A stretch of 64,000 nt of DNA from Rathayibacter sp. VKM Ac-2857 (GTDB lineage: Bacteria; Actinomycetota; Actinomycetes; Actinomycetales; Microbacteriaceae): positions 434,001 to 498,000 of the forward strand of contig NZ_JABMLE010000001.1 in NCBI RefSeq assembly GCF_013205025.1. Direction: 5' to 3'. Below, in pieces: positions 50,929-60,221 of this stretch (position 1 is the stretch's first letter; every line of letters starts with the position of its first letter). The translations under genes were made by a program, and so were the position numbers. The notes beneath the pieces are model-generated. The model had not been told where the DNA came from. It searched no databases and saw only the letters and a list, made by a program, of their open reading frames with translations.

Positions 50929-51738
50929 TCAGTCGCCGTCCCCGGTGACGGCGAGCACGTCGACGACGATGACCGTCACGTTGTCGCGACCGCCGTTGCC
51001 GAGCGCGGCCTCGACCAGTTCGTCCGCCGCGTCCTGGGCGGTCGCCGCGGTGGAGAGCACGTGCTCGAGACCCGCGTCGGTGAGCTCCTTGGTCAGCCCG
51101 TCGGAGCAGACGAGCAGCCGCGACGGCGCGATCACGGGGACGAGGCGGTAGTCGGGGATGGGCGGCTCGTGGAAGCCGACCGCCCGGGTGATCACGTTGC
51201 TGTGCGGATGCACGTCCGCCTCGTCGCGCGTGATGACCCCGGCGTCGACGAGCTCCTGGACGATCGAGTGGTCGACGGTCAGCTGGACCAGCGCCCCTTG
51301 GACGCAGAGGTAGACGCGCGAGTCGCCGATGTTGAAGACCGACCAGTAGGGCTCGCCGCCCACGACCGTCAGCGCGGCGCCGGTCACGGTGGTGCCGGTG
51401 CCGCCGTCGGCGGTCTGCGACTGCCGGGCGATGTCGTCGACGGCCTCGCGGAGCGCGCGGTCGATCTCCTCCGCCCCGACCGTCGCGCCGGTCGCGGCGA
51501 GCGAGAGCCGGGACACGACGGCGTCGCTGGCCACCTCGCCGGCCGCATGGCCGCCCATCCCGTCGGCGACGGCGAAGAGGGGCGTCTTCGCCAGGTAGCT
51601 GTCCTCGTTCGCGCTCCGGACGAGGCCGACCTCGGTGCGCGCGGCCCAGCCGAGCGTCACCTCCGCGGAGGGCGTGTCCGAGGACCAGGCCGAGACGGGG
51701 ACGGTCACCGACGCTCGGCTGCGGCCGATCTGCGTCAT
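50929..51738 (-). CDS. PP2C-family serine/threonine protein phosphatase
   Basis: A 269-residue soluble metal-dependent phosphatase of the PstP/Stp type. It shows RTEVGLVRSANEDSYL (the N-E-D metal motif), VADGMGGHAAGEVAS, VFNIGDSRVYL, the DHSIVQELVDAG segment, VCSDGLTKELTD and GGRDNVTVIVV. All metal-binding aspartates look intact. Unlike PstP it has no membrane helix. No Ser/Thr kinase gene is in the window. It lies upstream of the FHA and FtsK-like genes on the same strand. The ATG has GAGGAG 7 nt upstream. Confidence 0.92.
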   Translation of the reverse strand: MTQIGRSRASVTVPVSAWSSDTPSAEVTLGWAARTEVGLVRSANEDSYLAKTPLFAVADGMGGHAAGEVASDAVVSRLSLAATGATVGAEEIDRALREAVDDIARQSQTADGGTGTTVTGAALTVVGGEPYWSVFNIGDSRVYLCVQGALVQLTVDHSIVQELVDAGVITRDEADVHPHSNVITRAVGFHEPPIPDYRLVPVIAPSRLLVCSDGLTKELTDAGLEHVLSTAATAQDAADELVEAALGNGGRDNVTVIVVDVLAVTGDGD

Positions 51739-51787
51739 CGCGTCTCCTCGCGTCCGCCGGCCCCGCGCGTGCGGGCCGATCCCTCCG

Positions 51788-51793
51788 ATGCTA
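51788..51793 (-). promoter_or_regulatory. -10 box of the PP2C gene
   Basis: TAGCAT on the minus strand, giving a leader of about 43 nt with a GAGGAG ribosome site. Confidence 0.5.
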
Positions 51794-51962
51794 TCGGCTG
51801 CGGGGGCGCCTCAGACGTCCGGTCGGCAGCGGTGCCGAGCACCGCGCGGTGCACCGGAGCAGCCCGCGCACCTGGAGAGGAGAGCGCTCGCAGCACGGTG
51901 GATTCCGTCGTCCCGACAGGCCTGAGGATGCGGATTCACTTGCCGGGCCCCGCCCGGGCTGC

Positions 51963-51968
51963 CAGAAT
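51963..51968 (+). promoter_or_regulatory. -10 box, leaderless start of the Lrp/AsnC gene
   Basis: CAGAAT, 6 nt before the ATG at 51975; it follows a GC-rich CGGGCCCCGCCCGG hairpin. Confidence 0.48.
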
Positions 51969-51974
51969 CATCGC

Positions 51975-52454
51975 ATGAGCCCCTCCCGCCCTCCTGCCTC
52001 GCGCCCGCTCCAGCTCGACGACGTCTCCAAGGCGATCATCGAGCAGCTGCAGGCCGACGGCCGGCGCTCCTACGCCGAGATCGGCAAGGCGGTCGGGCTG
52101 AGCGAGGCGGCGGTCCGCCAGCGGGTGCAGAAGCTGACCGAGTCGGGCGTGATGCAGATCGTCGCCGTCACGGATCCGATGCAGCTCGGCTTCTACCGCC
52201 AGGCGATGATCGGGGTTCGCGTGACGGGTGACACACGGGTGGTGGCGGACAGCCTCGCGGCGATCCCGGCCGTCGACTACGTCGTGCTGACGGCGGGCAC
52301 CTTCGACATCCTCGCCGAGGTCGTCTGCGAGAACGACGACGACCTGATCGCCCTGCTCAACCAGGAGATCCGCTCGCTCCCGGGGGTCCTCTCCACCGAG
52401 ACCTTCGTCTATCTGAAACTCCACAAGCAGTTCTACAACTGGGGAACGCGGTAA
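51975..52454 (+). CDS. Lrp/AsnC-family transcriptional regulator
   Basis: A 159-residue feast/famine regulator. The helix-turn-helix is SKAIIEQLQADGRRSYAEIG then KAVGLSEAAVRQRVQKLTESG. The ligand-binding RAM domain contains AGTFDILAEVVCENDDDLIALLNQEIRSLPGV (described as one block). It ends 3 bp before the transaminase gene and is co-transcribed with it. In actinobacteria such pairs usually mean the regulator controls the transaminase in response to an amino acid or amine. Confidence 0.93.
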   Translation: MSPSRPPASRPLQLDDVSKAIIEQLQADGRRSYAEIGKAVGLSEAAVRQRVQKLTESGVMQIVAVTDPMQLGFYRQAMIGVRVTGDTRVVADSLAAIPAVDYVVLTAGTFDILAEVVCENDDDLIALLNQEIRSLPGVLSTETFVYLKLHKQFYNWGTR

Positions 52455-52457
52455 CCG

Positions 52458-53903
52458 ATGACCACAGAGACAGCCTTCTCGAGCCAGGGCCTCGCGTCCG
52501 GCGATCCGGTGAAGGGCGAGGACGCCCCGGCCGGGTTCGACGACGCGGCGCTGCAGAAGAAGGCCAAGGACCACCTCTGGATGCACTTCACCCGGCAGTC
52601 GGTGATGGACTCCGGAGCCGGAGTGCCCATCATCACCCGGGGCGAGGGCCACCACATCTGGGACAGCACGGGTCGCAAGTACTTCGACGGGCTCTCCGGG
52701 CTCTTCGTCGTCAACGCGGGCCACGGCCGACGGCGGCTCGCGGAGGCGGCTGCCAAGCAGGCGTCCGAGCTCTCGTTCTTCCCGCTCTGGTCGTACGCGA
52801 CCCCGTCGGCGATCGAGCTCGCCGACCGCCTCGCCGACCACGCCCCGGGCGACCTCGACCGCGTGTTCTTCTCCACCGGCGGCGGCGAGGCCGTCGAGAC
52901 CGCCTTCAAGCTGGCCAAGCACTTCTGGAAGCTGCAGGGCAAGCCGGGCAAGCACAAGGTGATCTCGCGCTCGGTGGCCTATCACGGCACCCCGCAGGGC
53001 GCGCTGGCGATCACCGGCATCCCGGCGATGAAGGCGATGTTCGAGCCGATCGTCCCCGGTGGCTTCCGCGTGCCGAACACCAACTTCTACCGCGCACCCC
53101 AGCACGGCGACGACCTGGAGGCCTTCGGCGTCTGGGCCGCCGACCGCATCGAGGAGATGATCGAGTTCGAGGGCCCCGAGACGGTCGCCGCGGTCTTCCT
53201 GGAGCCGGTGCAGAACTCGGGCGGCTGCTTCCCGCCGCCGCCCGGCTACTTCCAGCGGGTGCGCGAGATCTGCGACCGGCACGACGTGCTCCTCGTCTCG
53301 GACGAGGTGATCTGCGCCTTCGGGCGGATCGGGCACATGTTCGCCTGCGACGAGTACGGCTACGTGCCCGACATGATCACCTGCGCGAAGGGCATGACCA
53401 GCGGGTACTCCCCCATCGGCGCGACCATCGTCAGCGACCGCATCTACGAGCCCTTCCGGCACGGCGAGGTCTCCTTCCCGCACGGCTACACCTTCGGCGG
53501 CCATCCGGTCTCCGCTGCGGTCGCGCTGGAGAACCTCGACATCTTCGAGGAGGAGAAGCTCAACGAGAACGTGCGCGAGAACTCGCCGCTGTTCCGCTCC
53601 ACGCTCGAGAAGCTGCTCGACCTGCCGATCGTCGGCGACGTCCGCGGCGCGGGCTACTTCTTCGGGATCGAGCTGGTCAAGGACAAGACGACGAAGGAGA
53701 CCTTCGACGCGGAGGAGTCGGAGCGCCTGCTCCGCGGCTTCCTCTCGAAGGCGCTGTTCGACGCCGGGCTGTACTGCCGGGCCGACGACCGCGGCGACCC
53801 CGTCGTGCAGCTCGCACCGCCCCTGACGATCGGGCCGAAGGAGTTCGACGAGATCGAGCAGATCCTCCGCTCGGTCCTGACGGAGGCCTGGGCCCGCCTC
53901 TGA
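52458..53903 (+). CDS. Class III aminotransferase (omega-transaminase, possibly putrescine)
   Basis: A 481-residue PLP enzyme. It shows HLWMHFTRQS, GLSGLFVVNAGHGRRRL, FFSTGGGEAVETAFKLAK, AYHGTPQGAL, LEPVQNSGGCFPPP, DEVICAFGRIG and the PLP lysine K311 in TCAKGMTSGYSPIGA. The sequence is of the SpuC/omega-amino-acid:pyruvate type rather than GabT, and fits putrescine, cadaverine or beta-alanine. With potDABC and two gabT-like genes nearby, a route from imported putrescine through GABA is plausible, but substrate assignment is inference. GGAACGCGG precedes the ATG. Confidence 0.88.
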   Translation: MTTETAFSSQGLASGDPVKGEDAPAGFDDAALQKKAKDHLWMHFTRQSVMDSGAGVPIITRGEGHHIWDSTGRKYFDGLSGLFVVNAGHGRRRLAEAAAKQASELSFFPLWSYATPSAIELADRLADHAPGDLDRVFFSTGGGEAVETAFKLAKHFWKLQGKPGKHKVISRSVAYHGTPQGALAITGIPAMKAMFEPIVPGGFRVPNTNFYRAPQHGDDLEAFGVWAADRIEEMIEFEGPETVAAVFLEPVQNSGGCFPPPPGYFQRVREICDRHDVLLVSDEVICAFGRIGHMFACDEYGYVPDMITCAKGMTSGYSPIGATIVSDRIYEPFRHGEVSFPHGYTFGGHPVSAAVALENLDIFEEEKLNENVRENSPLFRSTLEKLLDLPIVGDVRGAGYFFGIELVKDKTTKETFDAEESERLLRGFLSKALFDAGLYCRADDRGDPVVQLAPPLTIGPKEFDEIEQILRSVLTEAWARL

Positions 53904-53908
53904 GCGGT

Positions 53909-53941
53909 GTGCGCGCCGCCCGCACGAGCGGCGGCGCGCAC
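53909..53941. terminator. Bidirectional terminator hairpin
   Basis: GTGCGCGCCGCC (53909-53920) pairs perfectly with 53930-53941 around a 9-nt loop, in the 47-bp gap between two convergent genes, so it can serve both. Confidence 0.62.
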
Positions 53942-53950
53942 GAGCGTCCC

Positions 53951-54862
53951 TCACGCGGCGCGACGACCGTCGACGGCCCCCGCGCACCGCTCGCCGTGGT
54001 CCAGGGCTGCGACGAGGATCCGCGCCTCGTGGTGGTGCGGGTCGAGCCGGACCGCCTCGCGTGCGAGGATCACGGCCGACGACGCCAGCCCCGACCACCA
54101 GTGCAGTGTCGCGAGCAGGACCAGCAGCGCGGTCCGCTCGGTCGCCGGGGCAGCCGCCGCCACCTGAGCGACCAGCTCGAGGACGGACGTCGCGGCGACG
54201 CGGCCGGGAGAGGCGAGGAGCTCCATCGCCCGCTCCCGCCAGTCGCGTCGCTGTGCGCAGACGATGAGCACGGCGAGGGCTCGGGTCCGCGGCTGCCAGG
54301 GACGGCCCGCTGCCGCGCGCAGCAGGAGGGACTCGGCGTCGGCCGCGAGTGCGTCGGGGAGACGCGCGCTCGGGTGCCTGTCGAGGAGCGCGTCGACCTC
54401 TGCGGCGACCGCCAGCGCCTCCCCTCGGTCGACGACGGGCAGGAGCGCGGCCGGCGCGGCGTCCTCGGGCGTCGCGCCGCGCGGGGAGCCGCCGCTGCGC
54501 GGCACCGGCCGTCGAGGGTCGGCGGTGACCAGCACCTCGACGGGGAGTCCGATGCCCTGCGCCCGGGTGCTCAGCGCAGCGACGAGCGCGTCTGCATGTG
54601 GCGCACGTCCACTGCCGGTGACGAGCACGATCATCAGGCGCTCCACGCGACCGAAGCGCCCGAGCGCCCCGATCCAGGCCCGGGCGGCTCGTGCGGGATC
54701 ACCGGCCGCCAGGTCGAAGCGGAGCGCACCCGTGGGCGCGCCGTCCCGCAGCGGGACGAGCACGACGCTCTCCTGCGGCGAGTGACCGAGGAGGCGCGGT
54801 ATCGCGGCGAGCACGGCGCGGTGGTCGAGGGAGCGGATCGGAGGCGATGAAGTGAGTGTCAT
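53951..54862 (-). CDS. DUF4192-family protein
   Basis: A 303-residue actinobacterial protein of unknown function. The family start is DHRAVLAAIPRLLGHSPQESVVLVPL, followed by GALRFDL, VLVTGSGRAPHADAL and a long Ala/Arg-rich helical middle. The C-terminal part WWSGLASSAVILAREAVRLDPHHHEARIL (in pieces) looks like a TPR-type hairpin. No membrane helix or catalytic motif was seen. The ATG at 54862 is chosen because the family motif follows within about 12 residues. It is convergent with the transaminase. Confidence 0.82.
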   Translation of the reverse strand: MTLTSSPPIRSLDHRAVLAAIPRLLGHSPQESVVLVPLRDGAPTGALRFDLAAGDPARAARAWIGALGRFGRVERLMIVLVTGSGRAPHADALVAALSTRAQGIGLPVEVLVTADPRRPVPRSGGSPRGATPEDAAPAALLPVVDRGEALAVAAEVDALLDRHPSARLPDALAADAESLLLRAAAGRPWQPRTRALAVLIVCAQRRDWRERAMELLASPGRVAATSVLELVAQVAAAAPATERTALLVLLATLHWWSGLASSAVILAREAVRLDPHHHEARILVAALDHGERCAGAVDGRRAA

Positions 54863-55002
54863 GCGGCAACGGTGGCGCCCTCGGCGTCGCTCCGGAGCGG
54901 GACCCGGAGCGGTCGGAAGACAGATCGCCGGATCGTCACCTGTGGAGGAACGCCGTCGCCTGCGCACCCGCTCGTCGAGCGGCGCCGCGGGAGCCTGCAG
55001 TG

Positions 55003-55040
55003 GGTTGATCTCCTAAGAAAGATTACCTAGTACGTATGGG
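55003..55040 (+). other. AT-richer island in the 631-bp gap before ogt
   Basis: TTGATC, 17 bp, then TAGTAC, inside a stretch with CTAAGAAAGATTACCTAG, far less GC-rich than its surroundings. It may be a promoter for an unrecognised small RNA running into the REP-like repeats, or an insertion scar. The gap 54863-55493 otherwise holds four REP-like palindromes and no gene. Confidence 0.25.
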
Positions 55041-55048
55041 GGAACCAT

Positions 55049-55089
55049 GCTGATCGAGTAGCCCGCGGAGCGGGCGTATCGAGATCCAC
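55049..55089 (+). repeat. REP-like palindrome, copy A
   Basis: GCTGATCGAGTAGCCCGC, GGAG, CGGGCGTATCGAGATC: the family sequence with a 6-7-bp core hairpin, in the orientation opposite to copy B. Confidence 0.75.
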
Positions 55090-55131
55090 CACCGTCAGAA
55101 CGCGAGTCTGCAGACCCGCCCAGCTGGTGAC

Positions 55132-55171
55132 GGCGGGTCTCGATACGCCCCTGCGGGGCTACTCGACCAGC
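55132..55171 (-). repeat. REP-like palindrome, copy B
   Basis: GGCGGGTCTCGATACGCCC then CTGCGGGGCTACTCGACCAG. It faces copy A across 42 bp, the paired arrangement of BIME-type repeats. Confidence 0.78.
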
Positions 55172-55220
55172 CTGACGCGGCGCAGCCGCGTCCTTTCCCT
55201 CACCGCAGAGACGCGAAGCG

Positions 55221-55266
55221 GCTTCCGCGCTCGACGCGCCCTCTGCGCGGGCTACTCGATCAGCAT
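55221..55266 (-). repeat. REP-like palindrome, copy C
   Basis: GCTCGACGCGCCCTCTGCGC then GGGCTACTCGATCAGCATG: a diverged left half with a well-kept right half. A small hairpin GACGCGGC-GCA-GCCGCGTC (55173-55191) lies between copies B and C. Confidence 0.65.
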
Positions 55267-55310
55267 GGAGCGCTCGGCGCTCCATAGCCTCAGCTGGAAG
55301 CGCCTCCTCC

Positions 55311-55356
55311 CTGCGGGTCGAGTAGACCCGCAGGGGCGTATCGAGACCCGCCCACC
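55311..55356 (+). repeat. REP-like palindrome, copy D
   Basis: GCGGGTCGAGTAGACCCGC then AGGGGCGTATCGAGACCCGCC, in the orientation opposite to copy C. Confidence 0.72.
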
Positions 55357-55481
55357 GTCGGCACGGTGGGACTGCGGGGTCGGTGGATCGCGACGCGCCC
55401 GCTGCGTCCTCCACAGGCGGCCGAGCCTCGCAGCCGTCCACCGATGTCCGATTCCCGCCGGTCGGCTCTCCGTGCCGCGGA

Positions 55482-55487
55482 TACTCT
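55482..55487 (+). promoter_or_regulatory. -10 box, leaderless start of ogt
   Basis: TACTCT, 6 nt before the ATG at 55494. Confidence 0.52.
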
Positions 55488-55493
55488 CGTGGC

Positions 55494-55988
55494 ATGAGAA
55501 CGACTCCCCTGCACGTGCGCCGCACCGTCAGCCCCCTCGGCCGGATCGAGGTCGGCAGCGACGGCGAGTCGATCGTCTCGCTCGCGATCGAGAACGGCGG
55601 CACCCTCCCGCACGACCACCTGCCCGACAGCGCGCTCCCCGTCCTCTGCAGCGCGGTCGAGCAGCTCGACGCCTACTTCGCCGGCGAGCGGCGCACCTTC
55701 GACCTGCCGCTGCTGCTGCGCGGCACGCCTTTCCAACTCGAGATCTGGGGAGCGCTGCAGGGCATCGGCTTCGGCGAGATCACCTCCTACGGCGCCCTCG
55801 GGCAGGCGACGGGACGGCTCCGCTCCGGCCGGCCCATCGGCGGCGCCGTCGGCGCGAACCCGATCCCGATCCTCGTCGGCTGCCACCGCGTGCTCGCCGG
55901 AGACGGCCGGATCACGGGCTTCAGTGCCGGCGAGGGTGTCGCGACCAAGGCCTGGCTGCTCGATCACGAGGGGATCGCCCACCGATGA
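55494..55988 (+). CDS. ogt: Methylated-DNA-protein-cysteine methyltransferase
   Basis: A 164-residue suicide repair protein taking the alkyl group of O6-alkylguanine onto its own cysteine. It shows FDLPLLLRGTPFQLEIWGAL, the recognition helix SYGALGQATGRL, and GGAVGANPIPILVGCHRVL with the acceptor C130. The usual motif is Pro-Cys-His-Arg; here Pro is replaced by Gly, though Cys, His and Arg are kept. G-R-I-T-G-F-S follows as normal. The stop overlaps the tag start, giving an alkylation-repair operon. Confidence 0.92.
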   Translation: MRTTPLHVRRTVSPLGRIEVGSDGESIVSLAIENGGTLPHDHLPDSALPVLCSAVEQLDAYFAGERRTFDLPLLLRGTPFQLEIWGALQGIGFGEITSYGALGQATGRLRSGRPIGGAVGANPIPILVGCHRVLAGDGRITGFSAGEGVATKAWLLDHEGIAHR

Positions 55989-56581
55989 CCGCCGAGGACG
56001 GACTGATCACCGGCGCGGACGGCACCGTCCGGTGCGCCTGGAGCGGCGACGACGTCGAGTACCGCCGCTACCACGACGAGGAGTGGGGCGTCCCCCTGCA
56101 CGGCGACCGCCCGCTCTTCGAGAAGATCTGCCTCGAGGGCTTCCAGGCCGGGCTCTCCTGGATCACGATCCTCCGCAAGCGGCCGCGGTTCCGAGAGGTC
56201 TTCCACGACTTCGATCTCGACGCCGTCGCGGCGATGGATGCGGACGACGTCGACCGCCTGATGGACGACGCCGGCATCATCCGCAGCCGCCCCAAGATCC
56301 TCGCGACCATCGGCAACGCGCAGGCGGCCCTCGCCCTATGCGAGCGCGACGGCGACGGTGCGCTGGACCGCCTGGTCTGGTCGTTCCAGGAGGAGGCGCC
56401 ACTCGGCCGCGTCGTCCGCCCCGCCGACGTCCCCACTTCGACCCCGGCCTCCCTGGCGCTCTCCAAGGCGCTGCGCAAAGCCGGCTTCCGCTTCGTCGGA
56501 GCGACGACCATGTACGCCCTGCTGCAGTCGGCCGGTGTCGTCGACGACCACCTCACCGGCTGCTTCCGCGCCCGCTCCTGA
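55985..56581 (+). CDS. tag: DNA-3-methyladenine glycosylase I
   Basis: Excises 3-methyladenine from alkylated DNA. The 198-residue HhH-GPD protein shows CAWSGDDVEYRRYHDEEWG, with zinc ligands C17 and H30 matched by H189 and C193 at the C-terminus (DDHLTGCF). ICLEGFQAGLSWITILRKR is the base-binding pocket. Length and zinc site are normal. The ATG overlaps the ogt stop (ATGA), so the two repair proteins are made together. It is convergent with yaaA, 3 bp apart. Confidence 0.95.
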   Translation: MTAEDGLITGADGTVRCAWSGDDVEYRRYHDEEWGVPLHGDRPLFEKICLEGFQAGLSWITILRKRPRFREVFHDFDLDAVAAMDADDVDRLMDDAGIIRSRPKILATIGNAQAALALCERDGDGALDRLVWSFQEEAPLGRVVRPADVPTSTPASLALSKALRKAGFRFVGATTMYALLQSAGVVDDHLTGCFRARS

Positions 56582-56584
56582 CGC

Positions 56585-57337
56585 TCAGGCCGAGGGCACC
56601 ACGAGGTCCAGCTCGCCGCTGTCGTCGTTCGGCGCCAGCTCGAAACCGCGGGACGCCGCCCACTCGACCAGCTCGGGGAGGGAGTCGGTCTCGACCCCGT
56701 CCTCCGCGAGCGCGCGGACGAAGAGGCCCTTGCCCTGCTTGTTGAAGTGGTTGAGGTTCCGCAGCTGCCCCGACGCGTCGCGGGATCGCACGCGGACGAA
56801 GAACCGCCCCTCCCCCGGCTGCAGCGGACCGAGCGCCGCGTAGGACTCGCTCCGAAGGTCCAGGACGAGTCCCTCGAGCGCAGACAGCTCCCGCCCCGCC
56901 TCGGCCGCCCACCAGCGCTTCAGCGGCAGGCCGGGGATCCGTGAGTCGTGCGACAGGCGGTAGGCGGGGATGCCGTCGAGCCCGCGGACGGGACCCCACA
57001 GCGCCGACTGCACCACGACGATCCGACCGAGGACGCCGCGAGCCCCGGGCGGGAGCGACGCCGCGTCGAGCGCGTCGAAGAGCACGCCGTCGAAGCGGTC
57101 CACCGCGGGCATCGCCGGAGCAGTCGGCAGGGCCGCGTTCCGCTCGATCTCGCCGAGCTGCCGGGGGCTGAGCTTCAAGGCTCGGGCGGAGGCGTCAGGA
57201 TCGCCCGCGAGCGCGACCAGCGCCTCGCGCAGCGCCACGCGACGCTCGGTGAGCACCGGGAACGCCAGCTCCTCGACCCGGAACTCGGCCGAGCCGCCGT
57301 CGCGCTTGGTCTCGGACGGGGGAAGCAGGACGTGCAC
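56585..57337 (-). CDS. yaaA: YaaA-family peroxide-stress protein (UPF0246)
   Basis: A 250-residue YaaA protein. It shows the family start HVLLPPSETKRDGG, the GVLFDALD segment, LWGPVRGLDGIPAYRLSHD and NLNHFNKQGKGLFVRAL. E. coli YaaA lowers free iron and protects DNA under peroxide stress by an unclear mechanism. The GTG at 57337 has GAGGAG 6 nt upstream and starts exactly at the family N-terminus; the frame is open further upstream without support. Its neighbours ogt and tag also protect DNA. Confidence 0.88.
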   Translation of the reverse strand: MHVLLPPSETKRDGGSAEFRVEELAFPVLTERRVALREALVALAGDPDASARALKLSPRQLGEIERNAALPTAPAMPAVDRFDGVLFDALDAASLPPGARGVLGRIVVVQSALWGPVRGLDGIPAYRLSHDSRIPGLPLKRWWAAEAGRELSALEGLVLDLRSESYAALGPLQPGEGRFFVRVRSRDASGQLRNLNHFNKQGKGLFVRALAEDGVETDSLPELVEWAASRGFELAPNDDSGELDLVVPSA

Positions 57338-57408
57338 GAGGCTCCTCGGGAGGGACGGCGCGCCCGGAGGCACGCGGAGGACGCGCGGCGCCACTGCACC
57401 ACGCACGA

Positions 57409-57449
57409 CGGAGGGGCCGGGCGATCGCGATGATCACCCGGCCCCTCCG
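57409..57449 (-). terminator. Terminator of the ATP synthase operon
   Basis: CGGAGGGGCCGGG (57409-57421) pairs perfectly with 57437-57449 around a 15-nt loop, 25 bp past the atpC stop on the minus strand. It also lies upstream of yaaA. Confidence 0.68.
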
Positions 57450-57473
57450 GTCACCGCTCGAGGCGGCGGGTCG

Positions 57474-57737
57474 TCAGACCAGCGCGGCCTCCCGGGCCAC
57501 GACGGTGACGACGTCGTTCTCGACGGACAGGAAGCCGTCGTCCGCCTGCGCGGTGATCCGGCTGCCGTCGGCGGCCGTGACGCGCACCTCACCCGAGGCG
57601 AGGATCGCGAGCATCGGCTCGTGACCGACCAGGATGCCGATCTCGCCCTCGACCGTGCGGGCGGAGATCTGCTTCGCCTCGCCCGACCAGACCTCCGCGT
57701 TCGCGGAGACGACGCTGACCTTCAGGGTTCCGGCCAT
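57474..57737 (-). CDS. atpC: ATP synthase epsilon subunit, short form
   Basis: An 87-residue protein of the F1 central stalk. It keeps the N-terminal beta-sandwich (TLKVSVVSANAEVWSGEAKQ, GEIGILVGHEPMLAIL, FLSVENDVVTVVA). It ends where the C-terminal helical hairpin of other epsilon subunits (about 130 residues) would begin. It therefore cannot use the extended-helix inhibition of ATP hydrolysis seen in other bacteria. The ATG is 2 bp after the atpD stop. The stop codon is clean and a strong terminator follows, so this is not a truncation of the DNA. Confidence 0.93.
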   Translation of the reverse strand: MAGTLKVSVVSANAEVWSGEAKQISARTVEGEIGILVGHEPMLAILASGEVRVTAADGSRITAQADDGFLSVENDVVTVVAREAALV

Positions 57738-57739
57738 GA

Positions 57740-60179
<2,440 letters not shown>

Positions 60180-60221
60180 GTGTCTCCTGTAGTCCTTCTC
60201 TGAATCGTCGAGGGGTCGCTG

